In this document: positions 24,456-34,600 of the stretch, one piece after another
Layout of the letters: the number at the start of each line of letters is the position of its first letter
How positions within the stretch are numbered: the stretch's first letter is position 1
Source: Pseudomonadota bacterium
Lineage (GTDB): Bacteria; Verrucomicrobiota; Verrucomicrobiia; Limisphaerales; SXTU01
DNA length: 64,000 bases
Direction: 5' to 3'
Assembly: GCA_009922615.1 (NCBI GenBank)
Contig: RFVF01000005.1
Span: 41,842-105,841 of the forward strand
Made by a program: the position numbers and the translations under genes
Notes under the pieces: model-generated
What the model was told of the DNA's origin: nothing
Seen by the model: the letters and a program-made list of their open reading frames with translations, nothing else
Database searches by the model: none

Positions 24456-25396
24456 GTGAAGAACGGTATTTCGAGACGCTGAGGCTCAAGCCGGGGGCGT
24501 CGCCGGAGGAAATCAAACGCGCTTACCTCGCGCAGGTGAAACGCTGGCATCCCGATCGATTCGCACACGATCCCGCGCAGCAAAAGGAGGCGGAGGAGCG
24601 CATGAAGGCCATCAACGTGGCCTACGAGGCGCTCGCGGGAGAGGCAAAACCGGAGGTGCCGTTTCAGCGCGGAGCACCGGTTCCAAGTTACGATTCCGAG
24701 GCGGCGGATGCATCCGGCCGGGCGGCCTACGCGCATCAGAAGCGACCCACGGCATTTGCTTTCTGGAGGGGGCAAACGGGGCTGTTGAGCTGGGTGGGCA
24801 CCATCGTGCTGGCGCTGATTTCGCTGGGCGCGTTTTGGTTCGCGGCGGACACGCTGGCGAGTTACTACGCGCCGCCGTTCGCCGCCGACTCCATCCGGCA
24901 TGAGGCGAAACTGGAGTCCGTCGTGGCGCAGACGCGGCGTGCGGCGGAGCAGGGGGAGCTGTGGGCGTTGTTCAACATGGGTTCGTTTTACTACCACGGA
25001 CGCGGGGTGCCGGTGAACCTCGGAGAGGCGGCGAAGTGGTTTGCTCGCGCGGCACAAGCGGGGGAGCCGAACGCACAGACGCGGCTCGGCTTGCTCTACG
25101 CGAAGGGCGCGGGAGTGGCGCAGGATTATGCGGCGGCGGCCAGTTGGTTTCGCGCGGCAGCGGAACAAGGGCAGCGCGATGCGCAGCACAACCTGGCGTT
25201 GCTGCACCGCAACGGCTTGGGAGTGCCGGTGGATTTTGCAGAGGCGTTTCAGTGGTGGTCGCTCGCGGCCGCCGCAGAGCACCCGGCCGCGGGGGCTTTT
25301 CGGGATGCCTTGGTGAAAGTCATGACGGAATCCCAAGTGGCCGAGGGGCAGCGCCGGCTGCAAGCGGCCGAGCTGCGGATGCCCAAGCGGAAGTGA
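24452..25396 (+). CDS. J-domain protein with one membrane helix and Sel1 repeats
   Basis: The 314-residue protein opens with a J domain (residues 5-66) holding the HPD tripeptide at 33-35, which activates Hsp70 ATPase. A hydrophobic helix at about 107-130 (WVGTIVLALISLGAFWF) should anchor it in the membrane. From about 160 it carries three or more Sel1-type repeats (FNMGSFYYHGRGVPVNLGEA and relatives) for protein binding. The ATG at 24452 overlaps the DUF2238 stop. It may bring DnaK to a membrane client; the client is unknown. Confidence 0.85.
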   Translation: MSEERYFETLRLKPGASPEEIKRAYLAQVKRWHPDRFAHDPAQQKEAEERMKAINVAYEALAGEAKPEVPFQRGAPVPSYDSEAADASGRAAYAHQKRPTAFAFWRGQTGLLSWVGTIVLALISLGAFWFAADTLASYYAPPFAADSIRHEAKLESVVAQTRRAAEQGELWALFNMGSFYYHGRGVPVNLGEAAKWFARAAQAGEPNAQTRLGLLYAKGAGVAQDYAAAASWFRAAAEQGQRDAQHNLALLHRNGLGVPVDFAEAFQWWSLAAAAEHPAAGAFRDALVKVMTESQVAEGQRRLQAAELRMPKRK

Positions 25397-25441
25397 ACCG
25401 GCGGACTTGACGCGCCGTCGCTGATGGCGTCGGATTTCCCC

Positions 25442-25891
25442 ATGAATCTCTCGTTGCGGAACTGGGCAGTGTCCGGTGTGGCCCTGCTGGCGTTGGTCGT
25501 GTTCAGCGGGTGTTCTACGTTCAACCGGGACTGGCAGGCGGCCGCGGCACGGCCGACGCCGATGGACTCGATTGAGGGCCGGTGGGAAGGGCGGTGGCTC
25601 AGCGATCACAATGGACACAACGGCAGTCTGCGGGCACTCGTGCGCCGGCTCGACAACGGCCAGTTTGAAACCCGTTACCACGCCACGTATGAAGGCGTGT
25701 TGAGCTTTGGGATGCAGATGAATCTAACCCTGGTGCCGACGAATGGCGGCTGGGCGTTCAGCGGGGCGGAGAACTTGGGCCGGTTTTACGGGGTTTATCG
25801 CTACGAAGGCCGGGCCTCCGCCACGAACTTCTACTCCACTTACAAGGCGTCAGTGGACCACGGCACGTTTCAGATGACGCGGCCCAAGTGA
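25442..25891 (+). CDS. Small lipoprotein, function unknown
   Basis: The 149-residue protein has a lipoprotein signal with lipobox VVFSGCS (Cys at about residue 25). The mature part has a calycin-like beta pattern (SIEGRWEGRWLSDHNGHNG, then repeated strands). I cannot name a family with confidence; it resembles small secreted proteins common in Verrucomicrobiota. It is the last gene of the rightward cluster and converges with the HtrA-like gene at 25903. Confidence 0.7.
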   Translation: MNLSLRNWAVSGVALLALVVFSGCSTFNRDWQAAAARPTPMDSIEGRWEGRWLSDHNGHNGSLRALVRRLDNGQFETRYHATYEGVLSFGMQMNLTLVPTNGGWAFSGAENLGRFYGVYRYEGRASATNFYSTYKASVDHGTFQMTRPK

Positions 25892-25902
25892 GGCCGGTCG
25901 GA

Positions 25903-27396
25903 CTAATCCCCGGACTTGAGCACTTCAAAGCCGGCGAAGCCGTCCACGACGATTCCGAGGTGCACGCCCTTCTTGAGGTCTGCGCCTTTGAGCGCTTTAT
26001 TGAAGTCTTCCAAGTCGGCGACCGGTTTGCGGTTCACCTCGGTGATGATAGTGCCGACCTTGAGTCCACGTTTGCCCGCTGGGCTGTCGGCGTCCACCTC
26101 GGTGATGATCAAGCCCTCATTGCGCTTGGCCTTGAACTCTTTTGCGAGCTCGCGCGTGAGTGCTTTCACGGTGATGCCAAGATCATCGGCCTGCACTTCG
26201 TTGCTCTTGCGGTTGTTCACCACCACTTCCGTCGGCTCGTCCGGCCAGGCTTCGGGCACGATCTTCACCGTGACGGGTTTGCCGGCGCGCACCACACTCA
26301 AAGACACCGTGATGCCGACTTTGTTGCGCACGGAATTGCGCAACTGCTGGGCGTTGCCCACCGCGTGGCCTTCCACGTGGGTGATGATGTCCTCGAGTTT
26401 TAATTCGGATTTGGAAGCTGGGCCGTTGACTTCCATGCGCCAGACGAGCACGCCGTTGGTTGCGCCCTTGAACGTCTGGCGGCTCAACTCCTCGTCCTCA
26501 CGCAGGGAGCGCGCTTGAATGCCCAGCCGGGCGCGGACCACCTTGCCATCCTTGATGAGCGTGTCAGCAAGTTCATGGGCTAGGTTTGCCGGGATCGCGA
26601 AGCCAATGCCCGTGTGCAGGCCACGGATGAGCGTGTTGATGCCGATGATCTCGCCGTTGATGTTGACGAGCGGGCCGCCGCTGTTGCCGGGGTTGATGCT
26701 GGCGTCGGTCTGGATGAAGTCTTGATCCATCGGCGTGCCGGGCGCGACGCCGGGGAGCAAATCGGTGCGACCCTTGGCGCTCACATGACCAAAGGTGACG
26801 CTGTAATCGAGGTTAAATGGCGCGCCAATAGCGATGGCGAACTCGCCCACACGCGTCTTGTCGGAATCGGCGAACTTCATCCCGCTGGTGGTGGCGGCGC
26901 TGACGGGCGTTGCCGTACCCGCTCCCCCCACAGTTCTGTCACTCGGTTCGTACACTGTGAATGCGCATCGGATCTCGATACGTTCAGCGTCCTCGACCAC
27001 GTGGCGGTTGGTGAGGATGTAGCCGTCCTCGCGGATGACCACGCCGCTGCCCTGGCCATTGAACGGGGTTTTTCCTTCGGGTTTGGGTTCGCTGCGTTGT
27101 TTTTTGCCCTTGGGGTTGCCAAACTGCTCTTCAAACTTTTTACGAAACTCTTCAAACAACGGGTTGCCCTCCATCTCCAAGCTGAAGCGATTGCGCTCCT
27201 GTTTTTGCGCGACGCGGATGACGACGACGGAGGGCGAAACCTGGTCGGCGACCTCGATGAAGGCCTGGTTCAACTGACGTGCCAGGGCGATGGCGCTGGA
27301 TTCTTTGGGCGCGGCGGCCGACGACCATCGCGGTAACACCACGGACGCGGCGAACGTGGCCAGCAGGACAGTGGAAGACAGGCGGTTAATTTTCAT
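25903..27396 (-). CDS. HtrA/DegP-like protease with two PDZ domains, catalytic-Asp segment replaced
   Basis: This 497-residue exported protein has a signal peptide, a trypsin-like domain and two PDZ domains (GVLVWRMEVNGPASKSELKL; RNEGLIITEVDADSPAGKRG). The His is present in YILTNRHVVEDAE, and the Ser is in TDASINPGNSGGPLVN. The segment that should run from the His strand through TDLAVL, with the catalytic Asp, to LGDSDK is replaced by about 30 unrelated residues (CAFTVYEPSDRTVGGAG...). No other frame restores the motif. Spacing from His to Ser is nearly preserved. It may be a chaperone-only or inactive variant. Confidence 0.85.
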   Translation of the reverse strand: MKINRLSSTVLLATFAASVVLPRWSSAAAPKESSAIALARQLNQAFIEVADQVSPSVVVIRVAQKQERNRFSLEMEGNPLFEEFRKKFEEQFGNPKGKKQRSEPKPEGKTPFNGQGSGVVIREDGYILTNRHVVEDAERIEIRCAFTVYEPSDRTVGGAGTATPVSAATTSGMKFADSDKTRVGEFAIAIGAPFNLDYSVTFGHVSAKGRTDLLPGVAPGTPMDQDFIQTDASINPGNSGGPLVNINGEIIGINTLIRGLHTGIGFAIPANLAHELADTLIKDGKVVRARLGIQARSLREDEELSRQTFKGATNGVLVWRMEVNGPASKSELKLEDIITHVEGHAVGNAQQLRNSVRNKVGITVSLSVVRAGKPVTVKIVPEAWPDEPTEVVVNNRKSNEVQADDLGITVKALTRELAKEFKAKRNEGLIITEVDADSPAGKRGLKVGTIITEVNRKPVADLEDFNKALKGADLKKGVHLGIVVDGFAGFEVLKSGD

Positions 27397-27485
27397 ACTG
27401 CCTGCTTTGGAACAGATCACGCAAAGGATGTTCAATCAATTTGGCGGGTTGGCAGGCGGCGGCTTCGGCGGTTAAGGCGACCAAC

Positions 27486-27514
27486 GATTCGCATGATTTG
27501 ATTCGCGTGATTCT
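27486..27514. repeat. 14-bp direct repeat upstream of the zinc-ribbon gene
   Basis: GATTCGCATGATTT (27486-27499) is followed at once by GATTCGCGTGATTC (27500-27513). It lies in the divergent region between the HtrA-like gene and the zinc-ribbon gene and could be a two-site operator or another short tandem repeat. Confidence 0.4.
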
Positions 27515-27551
27515 GCAACGCGAGTTGCCGGACAGATTCTTACCGCGTGCA

Positions 27552-27580
27552 TTGACTTGGTCTGACATGGCCGATAGCTT
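27552..27580 (+). promoter_or_regulatory. Possible sigma-70-type promoter for the zinc-ribbon gene
   Basis: TTGACT (27552-27557), a 17-base spacer and TAGCTT (27575-27580) precede the ATG at 27604. The -35 match is good and the -10 match weak, so this is tentative. Confidence 0.3.
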
Positions 27581-27603
27581 TTTCCCACGAAAGACCGCCA
27601 CGC

Positions 27604-28332
27604 ATGATTGAAGCCATTGAAAAGCTCCTCGTTCTCCAGGACCGTGACCGCAATCTCCTCCGCACCCAGTCCGAGCTGGCATCCATCGAACCGCAGCGCG
27701 AACGCGCCAAGTCCCGTGCCAATGCCTCGCAGCAGGCTCTGGATGCTGCGAAGCTGAAGGCCAAGCAGATCGAGTCGGACAAGAAGAAGCTCGAGCTCGA
27801 TGTCGAAGCGCAGAAGGAGCGGATCGCCAAGTATTCGCTCCAGCAGTTCCAGACGAAGAAGAACGAGGAGTATCGCGCGCTGGCTCATGAGATCGACGGC
27901 TGCAAGGCGAACATCTCCAAGTTGGAGGACCAAATCCTAGAGTTGATGGAGCAAGCCGACGCGACAGCGAAGGAAGTTTCCGCTGCCAGCAAGGTGGCCG
28001 CCGAGGCGAAGAAGGATGTGGATGCTGAAGTGGCCGAGTTGGGCAAGCGCGAGGAGAACTACAAGGCGAAGCTGGCCGAGTTGCAATCCAACCGCAAGGA
28101 ACTGGCGTCGGCGGTCGAGGAAGGCGCCTTGGCCCGCTACGAGCGATTGCTCAAGAGCAAGGGCGAAAACGTCATCGTGGGCATCCAGCACAGCGCGTGC
28201 GGCGGCTGCCACATGCGGCTGCCCACGCAAGTCATGGTCGCGTGCCAGTCTCAGTCGGAGATCAATTCCTGTCCGCATTGTGGTCGCATCCTCTACTTCA
28301 CCCGTGACATGGAGCTGGCGGCGACGGAGTGA
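27604..28332 (+). CDS. Coiled-coil zinc-ribbon protein (CT398-like, C4-type)
   Basis: The 242-residue protein is a long antiparallel coiled coil (residues about 5-180) followed by a C-terminal C4 zinc ribbon, CGGCHMRLP...CPHCGRILY. This matches the zf-RING_7 family typified by chlamydial CT398, a PVC-related protein reported to touch sigma-54 and flagellar or type III parts. A sigma-54-type regulator is encoded in this window (42575-43990), but no direct link is visible. It stands alone between divergent and convergent neighbours. Confidence 0.88.
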   Translation: MIEAIEKLLVLQDRDRNLLRTQSELASIEPQRERAKSRANASQQALDAAKLKAKQIESDKKKLELDVEAQKERIAKYSLQQFQTKKNEEYRALAHEIDGCKANISKLEDQILELMEQADATAKEVSAASKVAAEAKKDVDAEVAELGKREENYKAKLAELQSNRKELASAVEEGALARYERLLKSKGENVIVGIQHSACGGCHMRLPTQVMVACQSQSEINSCPHCGRILYFTRDMELAATE

Positions 28333-28340
28333 GGCGGGGC

Positions 28341-29930
28341 TTACCTGACGGCTTTTACCTTTGCATCAACCGCGTTTCGGCGTTGCTCGGCGCGTGTTCG
28401 CTCGGGGGAGGGCGGCAGGAGTTCCAACAGCAGTTTCCAATCCGCGAGCGCCAGCTTGTTTCGCTCCAGTTGGGTGAGCTGTTCTGCCCGTGCGGACAAC
28501 AGGCGGATGCGCTGTTGAGGAGTGGGATGGTTGGCCAGCGCCTTGTCCCACGCTTCAATGGCAAGGTCAGGCTTTTGCAAGGTGAGTTGGAGGTCGCCCA
28601 GTTTTTCCAAAAGCACAGCGCTAGTCTTGGTTTCCGCCTGCTCGTTCAAGTAGCCGATCATTTCGGCGGGGGAAGTCCCGCGTGCGAGATTTAAGTTCAC
28701 GACGCGCAGGTGCGACCACGCCAGCAGCGGGCTGTGGCGCTTGACGAGGCTGGCGTGCAATTCGGCCGGGTGCTGGCCGAACGGACGGTAGAGCGGATCC
28801 CCGACCACCGTGGTTTGCCACGACAGCGAGCCTTGCGCGGCGTAGGCGGCCTCGCCGAAGGTCCAGCCCGCCACCGTGAGCCGATGGAAAAAGACGCTGA
28901 GGTCTGGCGTGCCGGCCAGGTAGGGCTCTTCTACGCAGCCCATCGTCGCGGTCGCGCCTTTGGCGAGTAGCGGGCCGCACCAGTTTTTATCCGCCGAACG
29001 CAGCGTGTGGGCGCTGAACGAGTGCAGGTGATACGCCACGGCGCCGGGCATGAACTCGACTTTCTCCCGCGCGAACGGGCCTGAGATCCCGCCGTCATAC
29101 CAGCCAGCATAAAGCGCGGCCTGACTCAACGGGAAGCCGGCGGAGAATGTCGCAGGCTCGTCATCAAGCGTCGTTTCGAGGCCGTAGCGCCGGGTCGTTT
29201 CCGCGGCTCGCCGCAGCCATTCATCGCCGATCGAATAAGGGCCGTCGCGCAACCCGCGAGCATCGAAGTAGGCCCGGCCCCAAAGTCCCTCGCGTTCTGC
29301 CTGCATGGCCTTGTCCACAAGGCCGTGCGCGATGGCGACGGTCGGGCCATCAAGGCGCGCAAGCAGAAGGAGACCGTTGGTGGGATGTAGCGCGGCGGGG
29401 TTGGTTGCGGCGTAATTGCGGTTCGGAAGCGCGCTGATGAGCGGGTGGTGGCCCGCCGCGAGCGGGAGCAGGGCTAGTTCGCTGTCAACCGCAGCTTCGT
29501 TGCGGCGCAACTCGGGCTGGAGTTTTTCGGCACCGGGCTCGGTGAGCGCGTCGTCGCGAAGGATTTTCAGCGGCACGCCGAGGCAGAGGACGGCGTAGCG
29601 GATTGGGGATTCGGTGACAGCCGGTGGATTGGTCAGATTGAACGCGCGGCTCGTGGCGTCATCGCGAAGTTTCCAAAGTCCACGTTCGGTCAGCGCTTTC
29701 AGCAACGGCTCTTGCAACAGATCGCGAAATTCCTTCCGCGTCATCGTTTCGCTGTTGGGCAGCGGGAGGCCGATGACTTGGTTCGTTGGCACGGCGCGGG
29801 CCGTTGAGTAATGGCTGGCCACGGTCTTGGAGTCCGCGAGCGCGCTGTTGTAAACCACAACGGCCGTGTCACCCGGGCCGGCGGCGGCGAGCAACGGAGC
29901 GCTGGCGATGAGGGCGAGCAAAATTCTCAT
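28341..29930 (-). CDS. TIGR03790-family exported protein
   Basis: The 529-residue product has a signal peptide (LLALIASAPLLAAAG). The TIGR03790 core follows: VVVYNSALADSKTVASHYS near the N-terminus, YAVLCLGVPLKI, and AYFDARGLRDGPY, with GSFSWQTTVVGDPLYRPF-like sequence near residue 385. The last 130 residues look like TPR helices. The family is widespread in Verrucomicrobiota, Planctomycetes and Acidobacteria, and its function is unknown. It begins directly after the stop of the metallo-hydrolase gene upstream, so the two are cotranscribed. Confidence 0.8.
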   Translation of the reverse strand: MRILLALIASAPLLAAAGPGDTAVVVYNSALADSKTVASHYSTARAVPTNQVIGLPLPNSETMTRKEFRDLLQEPLLKALTERGLWKLRDDATSRAFNLTNPPAVTESPIRYAVLCLGVPLKILRDDALTEPGAEKLQPELRRNEAAVDSELALLPLAAGHHPLISALPNRNYAATNPAALHPTNGLLLLARLDGPTVAIAHGLVDKAMQAEREGLWGRAYFDARGLRDGPYSIGDEWLRRAAETTRRYGLETTLDDEPATFSAGFPLSQAALYAGWYDGGISGPFAREKVEFMPGAVAYHLHSFSAHTLRSADKNWCGPLLAKGATATMGCVEEPYLAGTPDLSVFFHRLTVAGWTFGEAAYAAQGSLSWQTTVVGDPLYRPFGQHPAELHASLVKRHSPLLAWSHLRVVNLNLARGTSPAEMIGYLNEQAETKTSAVLLEKLGDLQLTLQKPDLAIEAWDKALANHPTPQQRIRLLSARAEQLTQLERNKLALADWKLLLELLPPSPERTRAEQRRNAVDAKVKAVR

Positions 29931-30716
29931 TCAGTCATCCAGTTCGACGTTCAAGCCATCCCAAGCCAGCGACACGCCGGCTGGAAGTTCCGCCTGATCC
30001 AAATCGTGATCGTAGCCGTCGGCCAAGTGCGTGAGGAAGGTCTGCCCGGCCCCGATTCGGCGCGCGGCCGTGAGTGCTTCGTCGAGGCTCATGTGGGTCC
30101 AGTGCGAGGTCTTGCGCAAGGCGTCGAGCACGACGATTTCGACGCCGCGAATCCGGGCGATTACTTCGTCCGGCACTTCTTTGCAATCGCTGCAATACGC
30201 CAGCAACTTGCGCCCGTGCCGTTCGAAGAGGAAGCCGTGGCAAGGCGTTCGGCCGTGCGGCAAGGGCAGGGGAGTGATGCGGAGGTCGCCCACTTCGAAC
30301 GGGCCGTCAAACGGGCGGGCGGACGGGACGAAGTATCCTTCCGGATGCGGTCCGGCATGAAAGGCGTAGAGAAAAATCCGCCGCAAATGTTCCAGCGTGG
30401 CCGGACTCGCGTGAATGGGCAGTGGCTTGCCCGACATGGCGCAGAACCGGCGGCAATCGTCCATGCCCATAATGTGATCCGCGTGCGCGTGAGTGATGAG
30501 CACACCGTCGAGGTGCGTCACCCGCTCGCGGAGGCATTGCAGGCGGAACTCCGGCGGCGTGTCCACGACCAGCTTGGCGGCCGGGGTCTGGACGTAAATA
30601 GCCGGGCGCGTGCGGTGGTTTTTGGCATTGGCGATAAACGCGGCGGGGTATTCCTTGCCGATCACAGGCACGCCGTTGGAGGTGCCGGTGCCCAGAAAGA
30701 CGAGTTTGAACGACAT
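29931..30716 (-). CDS. Metallo-beta-lactamase-fold hydrolase (PhnP-like)
   Basis: The 261-residue enzyme begins [18 protein letters not shown] and has the metal motif [13 protein letters not shown], then [22 protein letters not shown] and the closing [10 protein letters not shown]. This fits PhnP-type cyclic phosphodiesterases and RNase Z-related hydrolases, which use two metal ions. The start ATG at 30716 is preferred over a longer frame because it opens the family's first beta strand. No phosphonate genes are nearby, so the substrate is uncertain. It overlaps no gene, and upstream lies the SecA-like remnant. Confidence 0.85.
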   Translation of the reverse strand: MSFKLVFLGTGTSNGVPVIGKEYPAAFIANAKNHRTRPAIYVQTPAAKLVVDTPPEFRLQCLRERVTHLDGVLITHAHADHIMGMDDCRRFCAMSGKPLPIHASPATLEHLRRIFLYAFHAGPHPEGYFVPSARPFDGPFEVGDLRITPLPLPHGRTPCHGFLFERHGRKLLAYCSDCKEVPDEVIARIRGVEIVVLDALRKTSHWTHMSLDEALTAARRIGAGQTFLTHLADGYDHDLDQAELPAGVSLAWDGLNVELDD

Positions 30717-30790
30717 GCGGCACTCATGCTGACCATTCGACCAAGGCAAGTCAAAGCCGGGCCGGAGGTGTGTCGCGGAGTTTCTCCCGA

Positions 30791-31063
30791 CTACACCTCG
30801 TCGGTCCCTGCAAAGGAAAGGGCGGTTTCCAGCCAGTCATCCTGACGGAGCACGCTGAGGCGCTGGGCGTTGCGTTGAGCTTGGTCGAAAGCACTTTTGA
30901 GCAACGTTTCACCTCCAGGAGTTCCGCTGCGGGCGAGCGCAGGCAACCGCCGCTGGACGATGGCGGGCAGGTGGCGTTTGAGCAGCTCGTTCTCAGTGCG
31001 GATGAAGGCTTGCGCGCTGCCGGCGTCGCCTTGGCGTCCGGCCCATCAGATCAACTGGCGGTG
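30791..31063 (-). pseudogene. Remnant of the C-terminal end of a SecA-like ATPase
   Basis: Reading leftward from 31063 gives HRQLI, an in-frame TGA, then WAGRQGDAGSAQAFIRTE and another 68 codons ending [16 protein letters not shown] and a stop at 30791. RQLIxxAGRQGDxGS is the conserved SecA motor motif, and the tail resembles those of accessory SecA-like proteins in PVC bacteria. Upstream sequence to about 31200 has no further SecA match in any frame I read. It is therefore a decayed fragment. It overlaps no confident gene. Confidence 0.55.
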
Positions 31064-31607
31064 CGCGCATTGGTCCGTGTTCGTTACAATGGCTCTGGAC
31101 CCGAATCGCCGCCCCGAAATGATGAGGATTTCCTGCTCTGAATGGATTGCGCTTGGTCCAGGCAGATGATGCCGTGACCGCTTCAGGCACCGTGGCGTGG
31201 TAAGCTTTTCCACTAGCTAGACTAGGTGGTGCGGCTAGGCCGTTTCAGGGCCAGCCCCAATGGTCAACGCCGCCGTTAGTCGCGAGCCTCGGTGCCATGC
31301 ACGAATTCACGACCTCGCCACGGAAGTTAAACCTCATTGTCACCGTGTCTGATCGCCCCGTAATCAGTGCTTTCCCGGATGTCGAGCCGCCAGCCAAACA
31401 TCCCGCGTTTCGGACGCAGTGGGAAGAGGACGATCGCTACCTTGCGTTGCTGGAGGTGCGACCAGACTATTCCCATTGCGGCATCAACGAGTAATGGTGA
31501 GCCGTCAGGGTGGGGGGGGCGCGACATCGATTGGGAGAAATTGCCCAAGGTAGCCCAATCTCCGTGGGTTGCCGGGCGTCTGTCCGCCTGCCATCTTCGC
31601 GTTGCGC
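31064..31607. other. Gene-poor stretch before the DUF1592 operon
   Basis: About 540 bases without a supportable gene. A 65-codon frame at 31297-31494 (plus strand) exists but has no recognisable content. The region presumably holds the promoter of the DUF1592/DUF1552 operon and degraded sequence linked to the SecA-like remnant. Confidence 0.4.
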
Positions 31608-34600
31608 ATGAAATTGTTCGTCACCGTCGGTCTGGTTTTGCTCGCAATAGCTCCTGTCGCCCGGGGAGCATTCTTCGGTTTTTCGTCCGCCAAAGATCCG
31701 GCCAAATTGTCCTACTCAAAGGACGTGCTGCCGCTGCTGCGGAAGTATTGCTTCGACTGCCACGCGGACGGGGTGAAGAAAGGCGGTGTGGAGTTCGACA
31801 AGTTTAAGTCGCACGCGGACCTGCTCGCGGACCGCAAGCTCTGGGACCAGACGCTGGTCAACCTCCGCAACCGCGAGATGCCGCCGCCGGACAAGAAGAA
31901 GCAGCCCACGCTCGACGAACGCGCGGTGATTCAGGCGTGGATTGATTTCGAGGTGTTCAAGACGGACCCGAAGAATCCTGACCCCGGCCGTGTGACCATC
32001 CGCCGCCTCAATCGCGCGGAATACAACAACACCATCCGCGACCTCATCGGGGTGAACTTCCGGCCCGCCGATGACTTCCCGGCGGACGACGCGGGCTACG
32101 GCTTCGACAACATCGGCGATGTGCTTTCGATGCCGCCGGTGTTGCTCGAAAAGTATCTCACGGCGGCGGACAAGATTCTCGCGCAGGCCATTGTCGTGCC
32201 GCCGACGCCGCGCGTCCGCATCACGCGGCTCGACCCGAAGTTGCTCGAAGGGCCGACGGAAACTTACGTCGGCGCGACGGGCACAATGCGGATGTTCACC
32301 AAGGGCGCGGCGACGATGCGCTTCACCACGGCGAAGGCGGGCGAGCATCGGCTGCGCATCCTAGCGGCGGAGCGGATTTCCGGGGCGGAGTCCGCGCGCA
32401 TGGAAGTGCGCGTGGACGGCAACGTGGAAAGGACCGTCTCCGTCAACGGCACGCCGGAGTCGCCGACGCTCGTGGAGTTCGCGGTCACGCTGAAGCCGGG
32501 CAGCCACACGCTTTCCTTCGGTCTGCTGAATCCGCACGACGGACCGGCGGGCACAGGCAGCAAGTATTCGCGCGGGCTGGCCATCGAGCAGATTGAGTTG
32601 CTGGAGCCGCCCGAGGCGGTCGAAGCGGCGCGGCCCACGGCACAGCGTATCGCGGCGCGGCAGTTGAAGGGCGGCAATTCCACCACTAGTCCTGACGCGC
32701 CCAGGCGCGTTTCGGGCAACACGCCGTTGACGGCGAAGTTCTCCGTCGCTCGCGCGGGCGAGCATCGGTTGCGGCTGGCGACGCAGACGCGGCACGTTGC
32801 ACCGGAGACGACGAAGATGGAGATTCGCGTGAACGGTAAGCCACTGAAGACGATTGAAGTGCGCGGCGATGTGGACTTGGCGGACATCGCGGAGCTGCCG
32901 TTGCAACTCAGTGCGGGCACGCACGAGTTGAGTATGGCACTGGTCAATCCCTACACGACGCCGAAGGATGCACGCGGCCGCTCACAGACACGTGCCTTCG
33001 CGGTCGAGTGGGTGGAAATCGTGGAGCCGACGCCGAACGCGGTCGTGCGCCTGCTCTCGGACTTGCTGCTCGTGGGCTACAACGCGAAGTCGCTCGGGGA
33101 CGGCTGGATTGCGCTCAACAGCACGGAGGAGGACGACGTGGCCTTCGACTTCGTCGCGCCGCGCGATGGCGAGTATTTCCTCCGCACGCTGGCGTGGGCG
33201 AAAGCCACCGGCTCGAACGCGATGGTGCTCACGTTTACGCGTGACACGGATATCGTGCAGCAAGTGAAAGTGGAGGCGGATGAAAACGTGCCGCAGCACT
33301 ACGGCGCGAAGTTCCACTTGACCGCCGGCAAGCATCATCTGCGCGTGGCCGTGCTGCGCGACAAAGCCGGCTTGCCGCCGGAGGAGGCCGCGAAGCCGCT
33401 GACGGGCAAGCAGCAGAAGGGCACGGTGAACGTGCATCATCTTGAAATCGAAGGCCCGCCCGAGGCCGCTGCCGAGATGGTGCCGGAGTCGCACCGGCGC
33501 ATCTTCTTCAAGCGCGCGACGAAGGACAGCGAGCCGCAGGTCGGGCGCGAGGTCGTCGGGGCGTTTGCGAAGCGTGCGTATCGCCGGCCCGTGACAGCGG
33601 CGGAGGTGGAGCGGTTGATGAAGCTCTACGACCTCGCGCGCCGGAACGGCGAGCCGTTTGAAGGTGGCGTGGCGCAGGCACTCAAGGCCGTGCTGGTTTC
33701 ACCGAATTTCCTCTTTCGCGGCGAGCTGCAACCAGAGCCGGACAACCCAAAGGCCGTGCACCTGGTCAACGAGTTCGAGCTGGCGTCGCGGCTCAGTTAC
33801 TTCCTGTGGAGCACGATGCCGGACGCGGAGCTCTTCGCACTGGCCGAGCGCGGGCAGTTGCGGAAGAACCTCGAAGCGCAGGTGCGGCGGATGTTGAGCG
33901 ACCCGAAGAGCCGCGCGCTGGTGGAGAACTTCGCCGGGCAATGGCTCCAGCTCCGCAACCTCGCCATCATCCAGCCGGACAAGAAACTGTTCCCCAGCTA
34001 CGACGCGAAGCTCCGCGCCGCGATGACGCGGGAGACGGAGCTGCTTTTCGAGACCGTCCTGCGCGAGGATCGGACCGTGTTCGAGTTTCTCGCCGCGGAT
34101 TACACGTTCGTCAACGAGCGACTCGCCCAGCACTACGGCATCGCGGGCGTGACTGGCGAGGCGTTTCAGCGCGTGAGCCTTAAGGGCCAGCCGCGCGCCG
34201 GGGTCCTCACCCACGCGAGCATTCTCACGCTGACTTCCAACCCCACGCGCACCTCGCCGGTGAAACGCGGCAAGTGGGTCTTGGAAAATCTCCTCGCCAC
34301 GCCACCACCGCCGCCCGTGCCAAACGTGCCCGAGTTGGAGCAGCAGAAGCAGCTCACCGGCCCCCTCCGCCAGAAGATGGAGCAGCACCGCGCGAACCCG
34401 ACCTGCGCGTCGTGCCACACGAAGATGGACGCCATTGGCTTCGGGCTGGAGAACTACGACGCCATCGGGGCGTTTCGGTCGCAGGACGCGGGCGCGGCGA
34501 TTGACCCGAGCGGTGAGTTGAGCGCGGCGGAAAAGTTCCAAGGCCCCGTGGACCTCGCGAAGCTGCTCGCGACGCGAAAGCAGGAGGATTACGTCCGTTG

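Noticed and set aside
30770..31141. Plus-strand frame of 123 codons in the gene-poor stretch
   Set aside because: It overlaps the SecA-like remnant on the other strand, which has recognisable motifs, while this frame has none.
31297..31494. 65-codon plus-strand frame upstream of the DUF1592 gene
   Set aside because: No ribosome-binding site, no family resemblance and no coupling to a neighbour.
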